From Sebastes aleutianus (taxonomy: Eukaryota > Chordata > Actinopteri > Perciformes > Sebastidae): a DNA stretch of 64,000 nucleotides. Every line of letters starts with the position of its first letter. Position 1 is the first letter of the stretch. Below the pieces are notes generated by a model. That model saw nothing but the letters and a program-made list of their open reading frames with translations, did not search any database and was not told the DNA's origin. Location of the stretch: NCBI GenBank assembly GCA_916700875.1, contig CAKAKS010000067.1:4651409-4715408 (forward strand), read 5' to 3'. Positions 32,565-44,189 of this stretch are shown here, piece by piece. Position numbers and translations under genes: made by a program.

Positions 32565-33262
32565 TAAATCATGATCACTGGTCTCAGAATGGAATTGCTG
32601 ACATAAATGAGAAGTACAGAGCTGCAACAGTCAGTCTATTCATCAATCAGGCGATCGACAGATAATTAATTGGCAACTATTTTGATAATTGATGAATCTT
32701 TTCAGTCATCTTTCAAGCAAAAGTTCCAAACATTTGATGGTTTCGGGTTCTCAAATGGCAGAATTTGCTGCTTTGACTTGTCTTACATTAAAGTAAATTG
32801 AATATCTTTAAGTTTTGGACTAGTTGGTCGCACAAAACAAGACATTTGATAACATTTTCAGCTCTAGAAAATTGTGATGAACATTTTTCACTGTCTTCTG
32901 ATATTTTATAGACCATATGATTAATCGATAATAGAAATAATTTTGAGTTGCAGCCCTAATGAGCAGCTGTTGGAGTGATTCTGCATGTGAGCATGTACAC
33001 GCTTTTACTTTGAAAAGATAATAAAGGAGTGCCCTGAAAATAGAAAAAAAAGTTATTACATTTTTCTCTTCATTGTGCAACATGACATCAAATAGACAAT
33101 AAATAGATAATATATATATATATATATATATATCGTCATGACAACTTTAAATGAATATTTCTACCGAGATCAATCCTTCTGACTATAATGGCAATATGAA
33201 TTACATCACCATTGCTATTTATTGAAAAGAAGTTACCATTTCTTTTTCCAGAAGGGATTTAA

Positions 33263-33866
33263 AGGGATAGTTTGGGTGTTGTATGAGGTACTTATCCATA
33301 GGCGTATTACTTACTATAGATTACGGTCTGCGTGCCCCCAGTTTGGAGAAACAGACAGGAGTACCGACACCAGAGCAAAGAAATACAGTGTTGTGGACGG
33401 CCAGAAAAAAACTATTTTAGCCACCTAAAAGGAAGGCTCACTAAAATCAATGTCCGTTAAAATGTACGCTATATTTAGAATATTTTCACCGTTTTATCTT
33501 ACCCTTTCCTTCTCCTTTCAGACGAAGTGAAACTTATCTATGCTCTCTTCAAAGCCACCAGAATCCGTTGACTAAAACAGTAGAGATAAGTTTCACTTTC
33601 AGTTCAGTTCACCATCGGAAAATATTCTAAATATAGAGTACAATTAAATGGATATCGATTTTATTAGGTGAGCCTTTCTTTTAGGTGGCTAAAGTGTGTT
33701 TTTTTGACGGCCCCGTCCACAGCAGTACATTGCTTTGCTCCGGTGTCAGTACTGCTGTCTGTTTCTTCAAATTGGGGGCGTGCCGACTGTCATTTACTGT
33801 AGGTAATACACTGACTATGGATAAGGACCTCATACAACCCCACTTCAAAACACCCAAACTATCCCT
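33263..33866. mobile_element. TTAA-flanked MITE, unit 2 copy
   Basis: Same element as 20381-20984, at the same place relative to gene B (flanking TTAA at 33259-33262 and 33867-33870). Confidence 0.8.
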
Positions 33867-34072
33867 TTAAAGTAGAAATGACTGTTTGGAATGAGTTGCT
33901 TCATACTTCCATGAAAGGCTCCTGATTTCTGTTGCATCATTTGTTCATGTATTTATGTGATTAATACTGTGGGCTTGTGTGTATTTAACCTTTATAGCAC
34001 AGCAAACTCACATGCGGTTGTGTTCTGTGGGTTGTGTTGTAGTGAAGTGAAGATAGCTTGGCCAGGAATCTC

Positions 34073-34115
34073 TTAGCAAAGGACAGAAAAGGCTGAACCT
34101 TGTTAATTTTTAATA
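34073..34115 (+). promoter_or_regulatory. Liver-type promoter of serpin gene B
   Basis: Same HNF4-like (34073-34086) and HNF1-like (34102-34115) motifs as gene A, unchanged despite the exon-3 frame problem in this gene. Confidence 0.55.
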
Positions 34116-34508
34116 GATGTGTCAGCTGACTCTCTTCAATTTGAAGATAATGATGAGCTTTCTGCCAAACTGCACCAGAGGACGTTAACGGTAAGCATGG
34201 ACCCCCATTGAAATAAGCTGAATGTTTTATTTAAACTAGGAGGACTTGGACTTAATAAATTGAAGCGACATTTGGAAGTTTAGAAACGAACCTTTTAAAT
34301 GTGGAGACAACATGTGTGATAGAATATATGTGTAAAGCTGTAAAACCTTTTCCTTCATTGTGTTATATACAAGGTTGTAAAATTGTTCTTTGCCATTTCA
34401 TTTCAAATTCAATTTTGTTCGCTTGGTTTTATTCTTATTTAAAAGGTTGTTTGTTATGAAATACTATTGTGACCTAATGTTTTCCTTTCATATGGACAGG
34501 CTGTAAAG

Positions 34509-37500
34509 ATGTGTAGGATCTTCGCTAGTTGTGCACTCGCAGCGCTGCTGCTGGCTGCAGCCTGGGCAGACCACCACCAACACCACCACCACCACCATGA
34601 TGGCTCTGATCACAGCCATGAGGGAGAAATGAGCTGCCACAAGCTGTCGTCTCCCAATGCTGACTTTGCCTTTGCCCTCTACAAAAACCTGAACGCCAAG
34701 GCTGCTGCTGGAAAGAACATCTTCTACTCGCCGCTGGGCATCTCCACCGCCCTGTCCGTGCTGTCTACAGGGGCTCGTGGTGAAACCCACAGCCAGCTGT
34801 TCTCCAGCTTGGGATACAGCACCTTAAACCAGACTCAGGTCAACGAAGCATACGAGCATCTTTTCGACATGCTTGGACACAGCCATGAGAATCAGCAGCT
34901 GGATGTCGGTAACGCTGTGGCCGTGCGCTCTGGTTGCGATCCTCTGGAGAAGTTCCTGAAGGATGTCAAGCACCACTACTCTGGTGAGGTCTTCAACGTC
35001 AGCTTTACCGATCCTGCTGAGGCTGCAGCTGAGATCAACAGATACATCGCTAACAAAACCCACGACAGGATCAAAGATATGGTGAAGGACCTGCACCCTG
35101 ATATGGCCATGATGCTTATTAACTATGTCTACTTTAAAGGTAAGAAGTGAATTCAAGTCCAGGTCTCATTGTGTAGTTTACCAACAGGCAAACAGGTATG
35201 ATGATTGTAGTCTGTAGAGCATACTTCAACTTTTAAAAACAGCTGACTATAATAATTTGAACTGACATATCTACTCACATCTCCCCCCACCCCCATTGCC
35301 TCATACAGGAGAGTGGAAAAAACACCCTTCAATCGTCGCATGACACGCAAGATGGACTTCCATGTGGACAAAACCACCAAAGTTCAGGTGGACATGATGA
35401 TGAGGACGGGTTACTACGACACCTACTGGGATGTTGACAACCACACCACCGTCGTCATGCTGCCCTACAAGGGCAGCACCTCCATGATGATCGTCCTGCC
35501 TGATGAAGGCAAGATGACGGAGGCGGAGGGCATCATCAACAAGGACTACATCAAGCACTGTCGAAACTCAGTCTCTAGGAGGTAAGATGAATCTTTATTT
35601 TTGAATCCTCATCCTCTAGAGATTGAGTAAATGTTGACTGGATTAGATGTATTTGATTTACTAGAAACAACAAGTAAAGTGTTCATGATGAGCACAGTTT
35701 AACTTCATTATACAAGCTGTACTTTAACTGTATATTACAGTGTTTGTGACCCTGGTGTTGTTCTGTTTCTTAGATATGTGGATCTGTCCCTACCAAAGTT
35801 TTCCATCTCTGCTGATGCTTCTCTGGAAAACACACTGAAAGAAATGGGCATAACCGACGCTTTTGAGGACAGGGCTGATTTCTCTGGCATTTCTGACAAG
35901 GTCATGCTCAAAGTCTCAAAGGTAGGAGAGGCAAACCTTTCTTCTTAGGCTCATTATTAATTTAAGTTCTTATGAACAACATGGGAACCACGCCCCCTTT
36001 TGGGGGAAAACAATCCATTGTCCCTCATAGACGGTAACAGAGTAAACAGTTGAAACATGTCTGCAAACTTCTAAACAAACCAGTAATAGTAATAACGCTA
36101 TGCTGAAGAGTTGCTGTGTAGTTGGTTGCACCAACAAGAAATCCCCAAACTCTGATCTCTGATTTGTTCCCCTGCTATGTCCTAAAAAATATAGAATTGA
36201 GGGGTTTTATGGCTCCAAGCTATAGACCAGACCAGCATGGTTTATCTCTCCGAGGCTGCGCTCCCTTTGGGGGAAAGAAACTCGCTGTCACAGGAGAGAA
36301 AATTACCAAAAGCTGTTTTGTTGTGGGGTAACTGAGGCTTTCACACTGAGATTTGAGGCTCATACAAACCATGAATATTCACTGTCAGTGTGCTAAATGG
36401 CTAAATGATGCTGGTGACAGTGACTAGCATGGCTAGCTAATGTTAGCTTGAGTGTGAGTCTGCTGCAATAATTATTCTGCGACCTTGCCTGAACCTGAGC
36501 CTTCTTGATAACTTAATAAATTAAGATTGATCGCCGCCATGTCCCTTCAGTATTCCCCCGCCCAACACAGGGGCTGGATATCTCTAGATATTTAATAGAA
36601 TCATGCTAGGCTAAGTGTTGTCTGTAAATAACCAACATGTTAATAACCAACTGTTTGATCTGTAGGCTGAGATTTAGTTGGAGACGACAGTCTGATGCTG
36701 CTAGAACGTTAATGTTTGACTGTATTACTGCAGCAGCCCAAGCCCCCAGGAACAGCGCTGGTCGTTGATCCCCATTTAGGCTTCATGCGCCAATGAGCAA
36801 CTTTCATAGGAATGAACGGGGCCTGCCACCAACGCTGTATCCAGTTCTCTTAATACATCCATGCAGCAGCCTCCCACTCAAGCTAACGTTAGCTAGCCAT
36901 GCTAGTCACTGTCACCAGCATCATTTAGCCATTTTCCACACTGACAGTGAATATTCACGTATCGTATGTGCCTCAAATCTCAGTGTGAAAGCCTCGGTTA
37001 ACCCGCTACACAACAGCTTTTCGTAATTTCTCTCCTGTGACAGCGAGTTTCTTTCTCCCAAAATTGAGCGCAGCCTCGGCGATGACGCCATGTTGGTCTG
37101 GTATTTTTTAGGACACGGCAGGGAAATCGTAGACCAGCGTTTTTGGATTTATTGTTGGTGCAACCAACTACACAGCAAATCTTTGGCATAGCAGTATTAC
37201 TATTATCAGTTTGTTTAAAGTAGAAGTATGGAGAAATTTTTCCAATTATTCTGGTTACGCTGTTCCCGCCTATAAGGGACACGGGATTGTTTTCCCCCAA
37301 AAGGGGGCGTGGTCATGTAAGCCTAGTCTGGATGACATATTGCCTGTCTGATGTATACAGTCTCTTTTCAAAATAATGTAACAATATCCACTCCCGCCCA
37401 CCCTATGCAAACTTTCCCTCTTTCCTCTTTATCCTACGTCAGTGGCTCTGACTGTCTAATAATGAGGCGGATGGGTGTAAGTTGTTTGAGTTAGTTGGAA

Positions 37501-37877
37501 GGCCGGTGCGTGTCATACAGACACTATAGGGTTCCTCAGTTGCATCGGTATTTGACAAGTAGGGAGTTAAAACGGGTTAACAGAACAGTGACATGTTGAA
37601 AAACACCCCTTAAGCTTCTACATTTCTTTCTAGACCTGCACTTCGTTTCAAACTAGACTCTGACTGCCCCCTTTTTCCTCTACAGGTTTCCCACAAGGCC
37701 ACGCTGAGTGTCACTGAGATGGGAACAGAGGCATCGGGAGTCACTATTAGCGAAATTATATTAGTCATGTTGCCACCATCAGTCAGAATTGACAGACCCT
37801 TCTTGGTCTTCATCCTGGAGAACTCCACTGAGAACATCCTCTTCATGGGCAAGATCAGCAACCCCACAGCCATGTAA
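34509..37877 (+). CDS. serpina1: Alpha-1-antitrypsin-like serpin, copy B (exon-3 frame problem)
   Basis: Exons 34509-35139, 35309-35581, 35774-35921 and 37686-37877; the non-coding exon ends at 34190. Signal peptide, His-rich segment and serpin core match copy A. Exon 3 is 273 nt against 271 in A and C, and with the homologous acceptor (after 35308) the frame hits TGA at 35341-35343. Starting exon 3 at 35314 (an AG lies at 35312-35313) would restore a 412-aa frame reading VEKTPFNRRMTRK. The loop is IILV-MLPP, so P1 is Val, as in elastase-type baits. Other changes from A/C, such as YVDLSLPKF for YVDLFLPKF and SDKV for SDEV, hint at relaxed constraint. It is either a gene using a shifted acceptor, a young pseudogene, or an assembly error in an A-run. 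Confidence 0.75.
35990..37345. mobile_element. THAP-bearing foldback element, serpin B copy
   Basis: Same element as 25838-27255, at the same place in intron 4, with a small deletion near 37102. The minus-strand frame 36998-37300 includes MPKICCVVGCTNNKS. Confidence 0.7.
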
Positions 37878-38171
37878 AGGCACATGCTAGGAAAATGATA
37901 AATCACGATCACAGATGCCATCATGAAGATCTTATCAGGCTGTAGCAGGAATGTGCTTGTGTGCATGTATATCTTTGCAGGGGAGTTTTCACTGGTCTCT
38001 GAATGGAGCTAATTCTACAAAAGTATCATTAAAGAACATTTTGTTGACGTAAATGAGATGTAGAGCTGCAAAGATTGATCAGTCAGTTAGACAGAAAATT
38101 AACTATTAACTATTTTGATAATCGATTAATTTTTTCAGTGAGCATGTACATGTCTTTTACTTTGTAAAGAT

Positions 38172-38177
38172 AATAAA
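38172..38177 (+). promoter_or_regulatory. poly(A) signal AATAAA of serpin B
   Basis: Same position relative to the stop codon as in gene A. Confidence 0.6.
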
Positions 38178-38459
38178 GGAGTGCCCTGAAAAAAGAAAAA
38201 AAGTGATTCAATTGTTCTATGCATTGTGCAGCATGACATCACATCCATAATAAATAGATACAACATATTTAAATTAGGGCTGTCAAAGTTAACGCGATAA
38301 TAATGTGTAATTCGTTTTAACTGGCAAGGCCATTTTCAAAGGTGACCCTTGACCTCTGACCCCCAGATATGTGAATTTAAATCGGTTCTATGGGTACCCA
38401 CGAGTCTCCCCTTTACACACATGCCCACTTTATGATAATCACATGCAGTGGGGTCTCTC

Positions 38460-38462
<3 letters not shown>

Positions 38463-38514
<52 letters not shown>
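38463..38514. repeat. (GA)n microsatellite, unit 2 end
   Basis: An uninterrupted GAGA run. The TG part and about 1.4 kb of flank present in units 1 and 3 are missing here. Confidence 0.9.
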
Positions 38515-38518
<4 letters not shown>

Positions 38519-39604
38519 ATTTTTAAACAATTAAAAAAAGAGAGATCCCAAAAAGAGCTTAAGAGCAATGCACCAATCAGAGACAGGCAGAGACTGATGG
38601 AGCTCTAATCAGCCAAACAGAAACACCTGTTTGTGTCTGAAAGTGCTGAGTCATGGTTGGACGTTAGTAGTGAAAGCACAGAGAAGGTACTACCTGAAAA
38701 AGACCCCCTCAGTTAAAAACTATAAGTTTTATAGCTGAAATTTCACATCACTCTTCAGTTTGAGCACCTCAAGACTTTGATGAAGATGTAGACGTGTCAT
38801 TTGTGTAGATAAAGTTTAAAATGACTGAGGACTGGCAGTTTAAAAAGTCTCCACATTTGAGTTTTTGCTCCAGACTTTCAGAAGTGAATTATCATTGCAG
38901 CGGATGAGAGAGAGGAAGGGATCTCTTGGTGCTTTGAAGGAGATAATTCCAAAACTGTAACACCTATTGCTTAAATGGGCACATCATCTGAAAGAAGACA
39001 AAAAATATCTACCTTTTGATGTATTATTTATATATGAGAATTGGAAGTTGTGGAACGCACAAGTTTTTTTGCCAGAAAATTTTAAAAAAAGGAAGGGAGG
39101 GTGAGTGATGTCATCACTGTAAAGCAGCGCAATACACACCCATTATAAACTCAGAAAAAGTCTGAGAAAAGCATTAAACTTATACTGTGATAAATCAAAA
39201 ATTTTAAAGATATCAAAAAGCTGAATCATAGCTTAATAGTTCAAAGACTTGTAACCCGTTTAAAGTTTAAATGAAGTCTGTAGCTGAAAGTATGTGGGAG
39301 CAGTAGCGTTTCAAAGTGGAGTATGTTTAAGAGGATTTGAACATAGCAGCTAGGTGCCTCACGCTAGCAAGTTGCGACTGTGCTCGGCTCGTGATTGGCT
39401 TGGGTGGGTGTGTGGGCGGGACTTCGATACCGCGACTCCAGCCCCCCGATCACTACTGCTCAGACTCTGGCTCCAAATGACATCAACATCTCAAGATGGC
39501 AGCTCCCCTATCCCAGATATTTTGTCTTTACTTCTGTACATGGGGAGGAAGTGGAGACGCGTCGTCCATATATACAGTATATACAGTCTATGGTTTAATG
39601 ATGG

Positions 39605-40689
39605 AAACATGAAGTATGATGATTGTAGACTGTAGAGCATACTTTTAAAAACAACTGACAATAATCATTTGAACTGACATATTTACATTACTGTTATCTT
39701 TATTTTTGAATCCTCATCCTCCAGAGATTGAGAAAATGTTGACTGGATTAGATGTATTTGATTTACTAGAAACAACAAGTAAGGTGTTCATGATTAGCAC
39801 AGTTTAACTTCATTATACAAGCTGTACTTTAACTGTATATTACAGTGTTTGTGACACTGGTGCTGTTCTGTTTCTTAGATATGAGGATCTGTTCCTACCA
39901 AAGTTTTCATCTCTGCTGATGCTTCTCTGGAAAACACACTGAAAGAAATGGGCATAACCGACGCTTTTGAGGACAAGGCTGATTTCTCTAGCATTTCTGA
40001 CGAGGTCAAAATCAAAGTCTCAAAGGTAGGAGAGGCAAACCTTTCTTCTTAGGCTCATTATTAATTTAAGTTCTTATGAACAACATGGGAATATGCACTC
40101 CATACATCAGACCGGCTCTTATGACCACGCCTTTTGGGGGAAAACAATCCAACGTCCTTCATAGATGGTACAGAGTAAACAGTTGAAACATGTCTCCAAA
40201 CTTCTACTTTAAACAAACCGATATAGTAATAACGCTATGCTGAAGATTTGCTGTGTAGTTGGTTGCACCAACAATAAATCCCCAAAGTCTGATCTCCGAT
40301 TTGTTCCCCTGCTATGTCCTAAATTCTTTTGAACAACATGGGAATATGCCTACTCCACTGCATGAGCAGTAGTTCAGCAACAACTGCAGAACAGAGACAT
40401 ATACTGTACCTCCAGAGGATGCTGAAAAAGACACCTAAGCTTCTACATTTTTTTCTAGACCTGCACTGTGTTTCACTCTGACTGCCTCCTTTTTCCTCCA
40501 CAGGTGTCTCACAAGGCCATGCTGAGTGTCACTGAGATGGGAACAGAGGCAGCAGCCACCACCATTACTGAGGTAGTATTCATCAGTTTTCCACAATCAG
40601 TCAGAATTAACAGACCCTTCTGGGTCTTCATCCTTCATGGGCAAGATCAGCAACCCCACAGCCATGTAAGGCACACCTTAGTGAAATGA
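39605..40689 (+). pseudogene. Serpin pseudogene fragment 3 (exons 4 and 5)
   Basis: Same structure as fragment 2. Exon 4 (39879-40025) is 147 nt because one base is lost in CCAAAGTTTTCATC, a further frameshift. Exon 5 starts at 40504, with the shared 26-nt deletion and the same loop codons. The left foldback arm is at about 40095-40320. Confidence 0.88.
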
Positions 40690-42943
40690 TAAATCATGAT
40701 CACTGGTCTCAGAATGGAATTGCTGACATAAATGAGAAGTACAGAGCTGCAACAGTCAGTCTATTCATCGATCAGGCGATCGACAGATAATTAATTGGCA
40801 ACTATTTTGATAATTGATGAATCTTTTCAGTCATCTTTCAAGCAAAGGTTCCAAACATTTGATGGTTTCGGGTTCTCAAATGGCAAAATGTTCTGCTTTG
40901 ACTTGTCTTACATTAAAGTAAATTGAATATCTTTAAGTTTTGGACTAGTTGGTCGCACAAAACAAGACATTTGATAACATTTTCAACTCTAGAAAATTGT
41001 GATGAACATTTTTCACTGTCTTCTGATATTTTATAGACCAAATGATTAATCGATAATAGAAATAATTTTGAGTTGCAGCCCTAATGAGCAGCTGTTGGAG
41101 TGATTCTGCATGTGAGCATGTACACGCTTTTACTTTGAAAAGATAATAAAGGAGTGCCCTGAAAATAGAAAAAAAAGTTATTACATTTGTCTCTTCATTG
41201 TGCAACATGACATCAAATACACAATAAATAGATAATATATATATATTTAAATATGATTAAATAATCTCAACTTTCCCTATCAGTGTTACCTGACTGATGC
41301 CATGCCTATGTTTGGTCATAAATTATTAATTTGTTGTGGCCTGTTTCTGAGACAAAATTGTCTATTTGATTGGGAAATTTTAAAATATTTATACTTGATT
41401 TCCATATAATGTTCCACTACTTTATATCTACAGTATATTGACCTTTTTCTTATTGTAGACTCATTGTAAATGTTACCATTATGCTTATTGTTACTTATTG
41501 TACATTTTATACTTGCTCTCTTTTAAAGGGATAGTTCCGATTTTTTGAAGTGCTATTGTATGAGGTACTTATCCACAGTCAGTTTATTACCTACAGTAGA
41601 TGACAGTTTGGAGAAACAGACAGGAGTACGGGCACAGAAGCAAAGCAATGTACTGCTGTGGAGGGGGCCGGCAGCAAAACGTATTTTAGCCACCTTAAAA
41701 AAAATCAATACCAGTTTAAGTGTACACTGTATTTAGAATATTTTCACCACTTTACTTTGCTGTCAAATGGGGAACTGAAGCCGTTATCTATACTCTTTAC
41801 AAAGCTCAAGACTGTTGTTTTAAAGGGTTAGTCCGGATTCACCAAAGTCACCCAATAACACAAACAAACTAACCGATCGAGGAAGCAGTAGACCAGCAAC
41901 TCCGGTGTTCTGCGAGGTAAAATTACTGTTTGTTTTTTTTACTTTGCAGAGAGTAAAATGGCTTCAGTCCCCCATCAGAAAGGGCTGTCTGACAGCAAGG
42001 TAAAGCTGTGGAAATATTCTAAATATAGTGTACACCTAAACTGATATTGCCTTTTTTTAGTTGGCTAAAATCTGTTTTGCTGCCGGCGCCGTCCACAGCA
42101 GTACATTACTTTACTTCCATGCGGTAACTCCTGTCTGTTTCTCCAAACTGGGGGCACACTGACCGCCATCTACTGTAGGTATTACACTGACTATGGAGAA
42201 GTACCTCATACAACCCCACTTCCAAACAATCCAAACTATCCCTCTAACTATTTCATTTTGCACAATCTACTTGAGACGGTAACGAAGCATTTCATTGCAC
42301 ATTTTACTTGTATGATTGAGTATGTGACAAATAAAATCAGAATTTGACATTTGGGATAATGTCTCCATTCAGAGAACCATGGTGACTTATGTAACCTTAC
42401 ATTACATTTGTTACATTGCACACTGCAGTAGGTCTTAGAGGCTTTTGGGATTTTAGCTCAGGTTACCTCAGACAACCCTGTAGTGATGTCACAGTGTTAG
42501 CCAATCGGGGAGATGACGAAGAGTACAGGTTGCTCAATAAGACAACAGCTTACACAAATAAATGAAATGTTACACTTTGAATCTGTTTGCAGTCTTTCAG
42601 TATGACACATTTATTACCAACAGTCATTTGAACCTGGATGGGTGTCTCAAAGGACTAAATAAATTTACATCATTATATACTGTATCCAGCTGACTTTTAT
42701 ATATGATACAAATAATAAAAACAGTGGTGCATGTACTGCACTGCTGACACCAACTTGTGTGTTATTGAGCAATTCTTTCAAAATATTTCAACATTAAGCG
42801 AAACAAAAAGACTCGTCATGAACAACTTTAAATGAATATTTCTACCGAGATCAATCCTTCTGACTATAATGGCAATATGAATGACATCACCATTGCTATT
42901 TATTGAAAATAAGTTACCATTTCTTTTTCCAGAAGGGATTTAA

Positions 42944-43547
42944 AGGGATAGTTTGGGTGTTGTATGAGGTACTTATCCATAGGCGTATTACTTACTATAG
43001 ATTACGGTCTGCGTGCCCCCAGTTTGGAGGAACAGACAGGAGTACCGACACCAGAGCAAAGAAATACAGTGTTGTGGACGGCCAGAAAAAAACTATTTTA
43101 GCCACCTAAAAGGAAGGCTCACTAAAATCAATGTCCGTTAAAATGTACGCTATATTTAGAATATTTTCACCGTTTTATCTTTCCCTTTCCTTCTCCTTTC
43201 CGACGAAGTGAAACTTATCTATGCCCTCTTCAAAGCCACCAGAATCCGTTGACTAAAACAGTATAGATAAGTTTCACTTTCAGTTCAGTTCACCATCGGA
43301 AAATATTCTAAATATAGAGTACAATTAAACGGATATCGATTTTATTAGGTGAGCCTTTCTTTTAGGTGGCTAAAATGTGTTTTTTTGACGGCCCCGTCCA
43401 CAGCAGTACATTGCTTTGCTCCGGTGTCAGTACTGCTGTCTGTTTCTTCAAATTGGGGGCGTGCCGACTGTCATTTACTGTAGGTAATACACTGACTATG
43501 GATAAGGACCTCATACAACCCCACTTCAAAACACCCAAACTATCCCT
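42944..43547. mobile_element. TTAA-flanked MITE, unit 3 copy
   Basis: Same element as 20381-20984, at the same place relative to gene C (flanking TTAA at 42940-42943 and 43548-43551). Confidence 0.8.
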
Positions 43548-43753
43548 TTAAAGTAGAAATGACTGTTTGGAATGAGTTGCTTCATACTTCCATGAAAGGC
43601 TCCTGATTTCTGTTGCATCATTTGTTCTTGTATTTATGTGATTAATACTGTGGGCTTGTGTGTATTTAACCTTTATAGCACAGCAAACTCACCAGCGGTT
43701 GTGTTCTGTGGGTTGTGTTGTAGTGAAGTGAAGATAGCTTGGCCGGGAATCTC

Positions 43754-43796
43754 TTAGCAAAGGACAGAAAAGGCTGAACCTTGTTAATTTTTAATA
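43754..43796 (+). promoter_or_regulatory. Liver-type promoter of serpin gene C
   Basis: Same HNF4-like (43754-43767) and HNF1-like (43783-43796) motifs as gene A, base for base. Confidence 0.55.
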
Positions 43797-44189
43797 GATG
43801 TGTCAGCTGACTCTCTTCGATTTGAAGATAATGATGAGCTTTCTGCCAAACTGCACCAGAGGACGTTAACGGTAAGCATGGACCCCCATTGAAATAAGCT
43901 GAATGTTTTATTTAAACTAGGAGGACTTGGACTTAATAAATTGAAGCGACATTTGGAAGTTTAGAAACAAACCTTTTAAATGTGGAGACAACATGTGTGA
44001 TAGAATACATGTGTAAAGCTGTAAAACCTTTTCCTTCATTGTGTTATATACAAGGTTGTAAAATTGTTCTTTGCCATTTCATTTCAAATTCAATTTTGTT
44101 CGCTTGGTTTTATTCTTATTTACAAGGTTGTTTGTTATGAAATACTATTGTGACCTAACGTTTTCCTTTCATATGGACAGGCTGTAAAG

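Noticed and set aside
38390..38608. Glu-Arg repeat protein (and Ser-Leu repeat on the other strand)
   Set aside because: Translation of a GA microsatellite.
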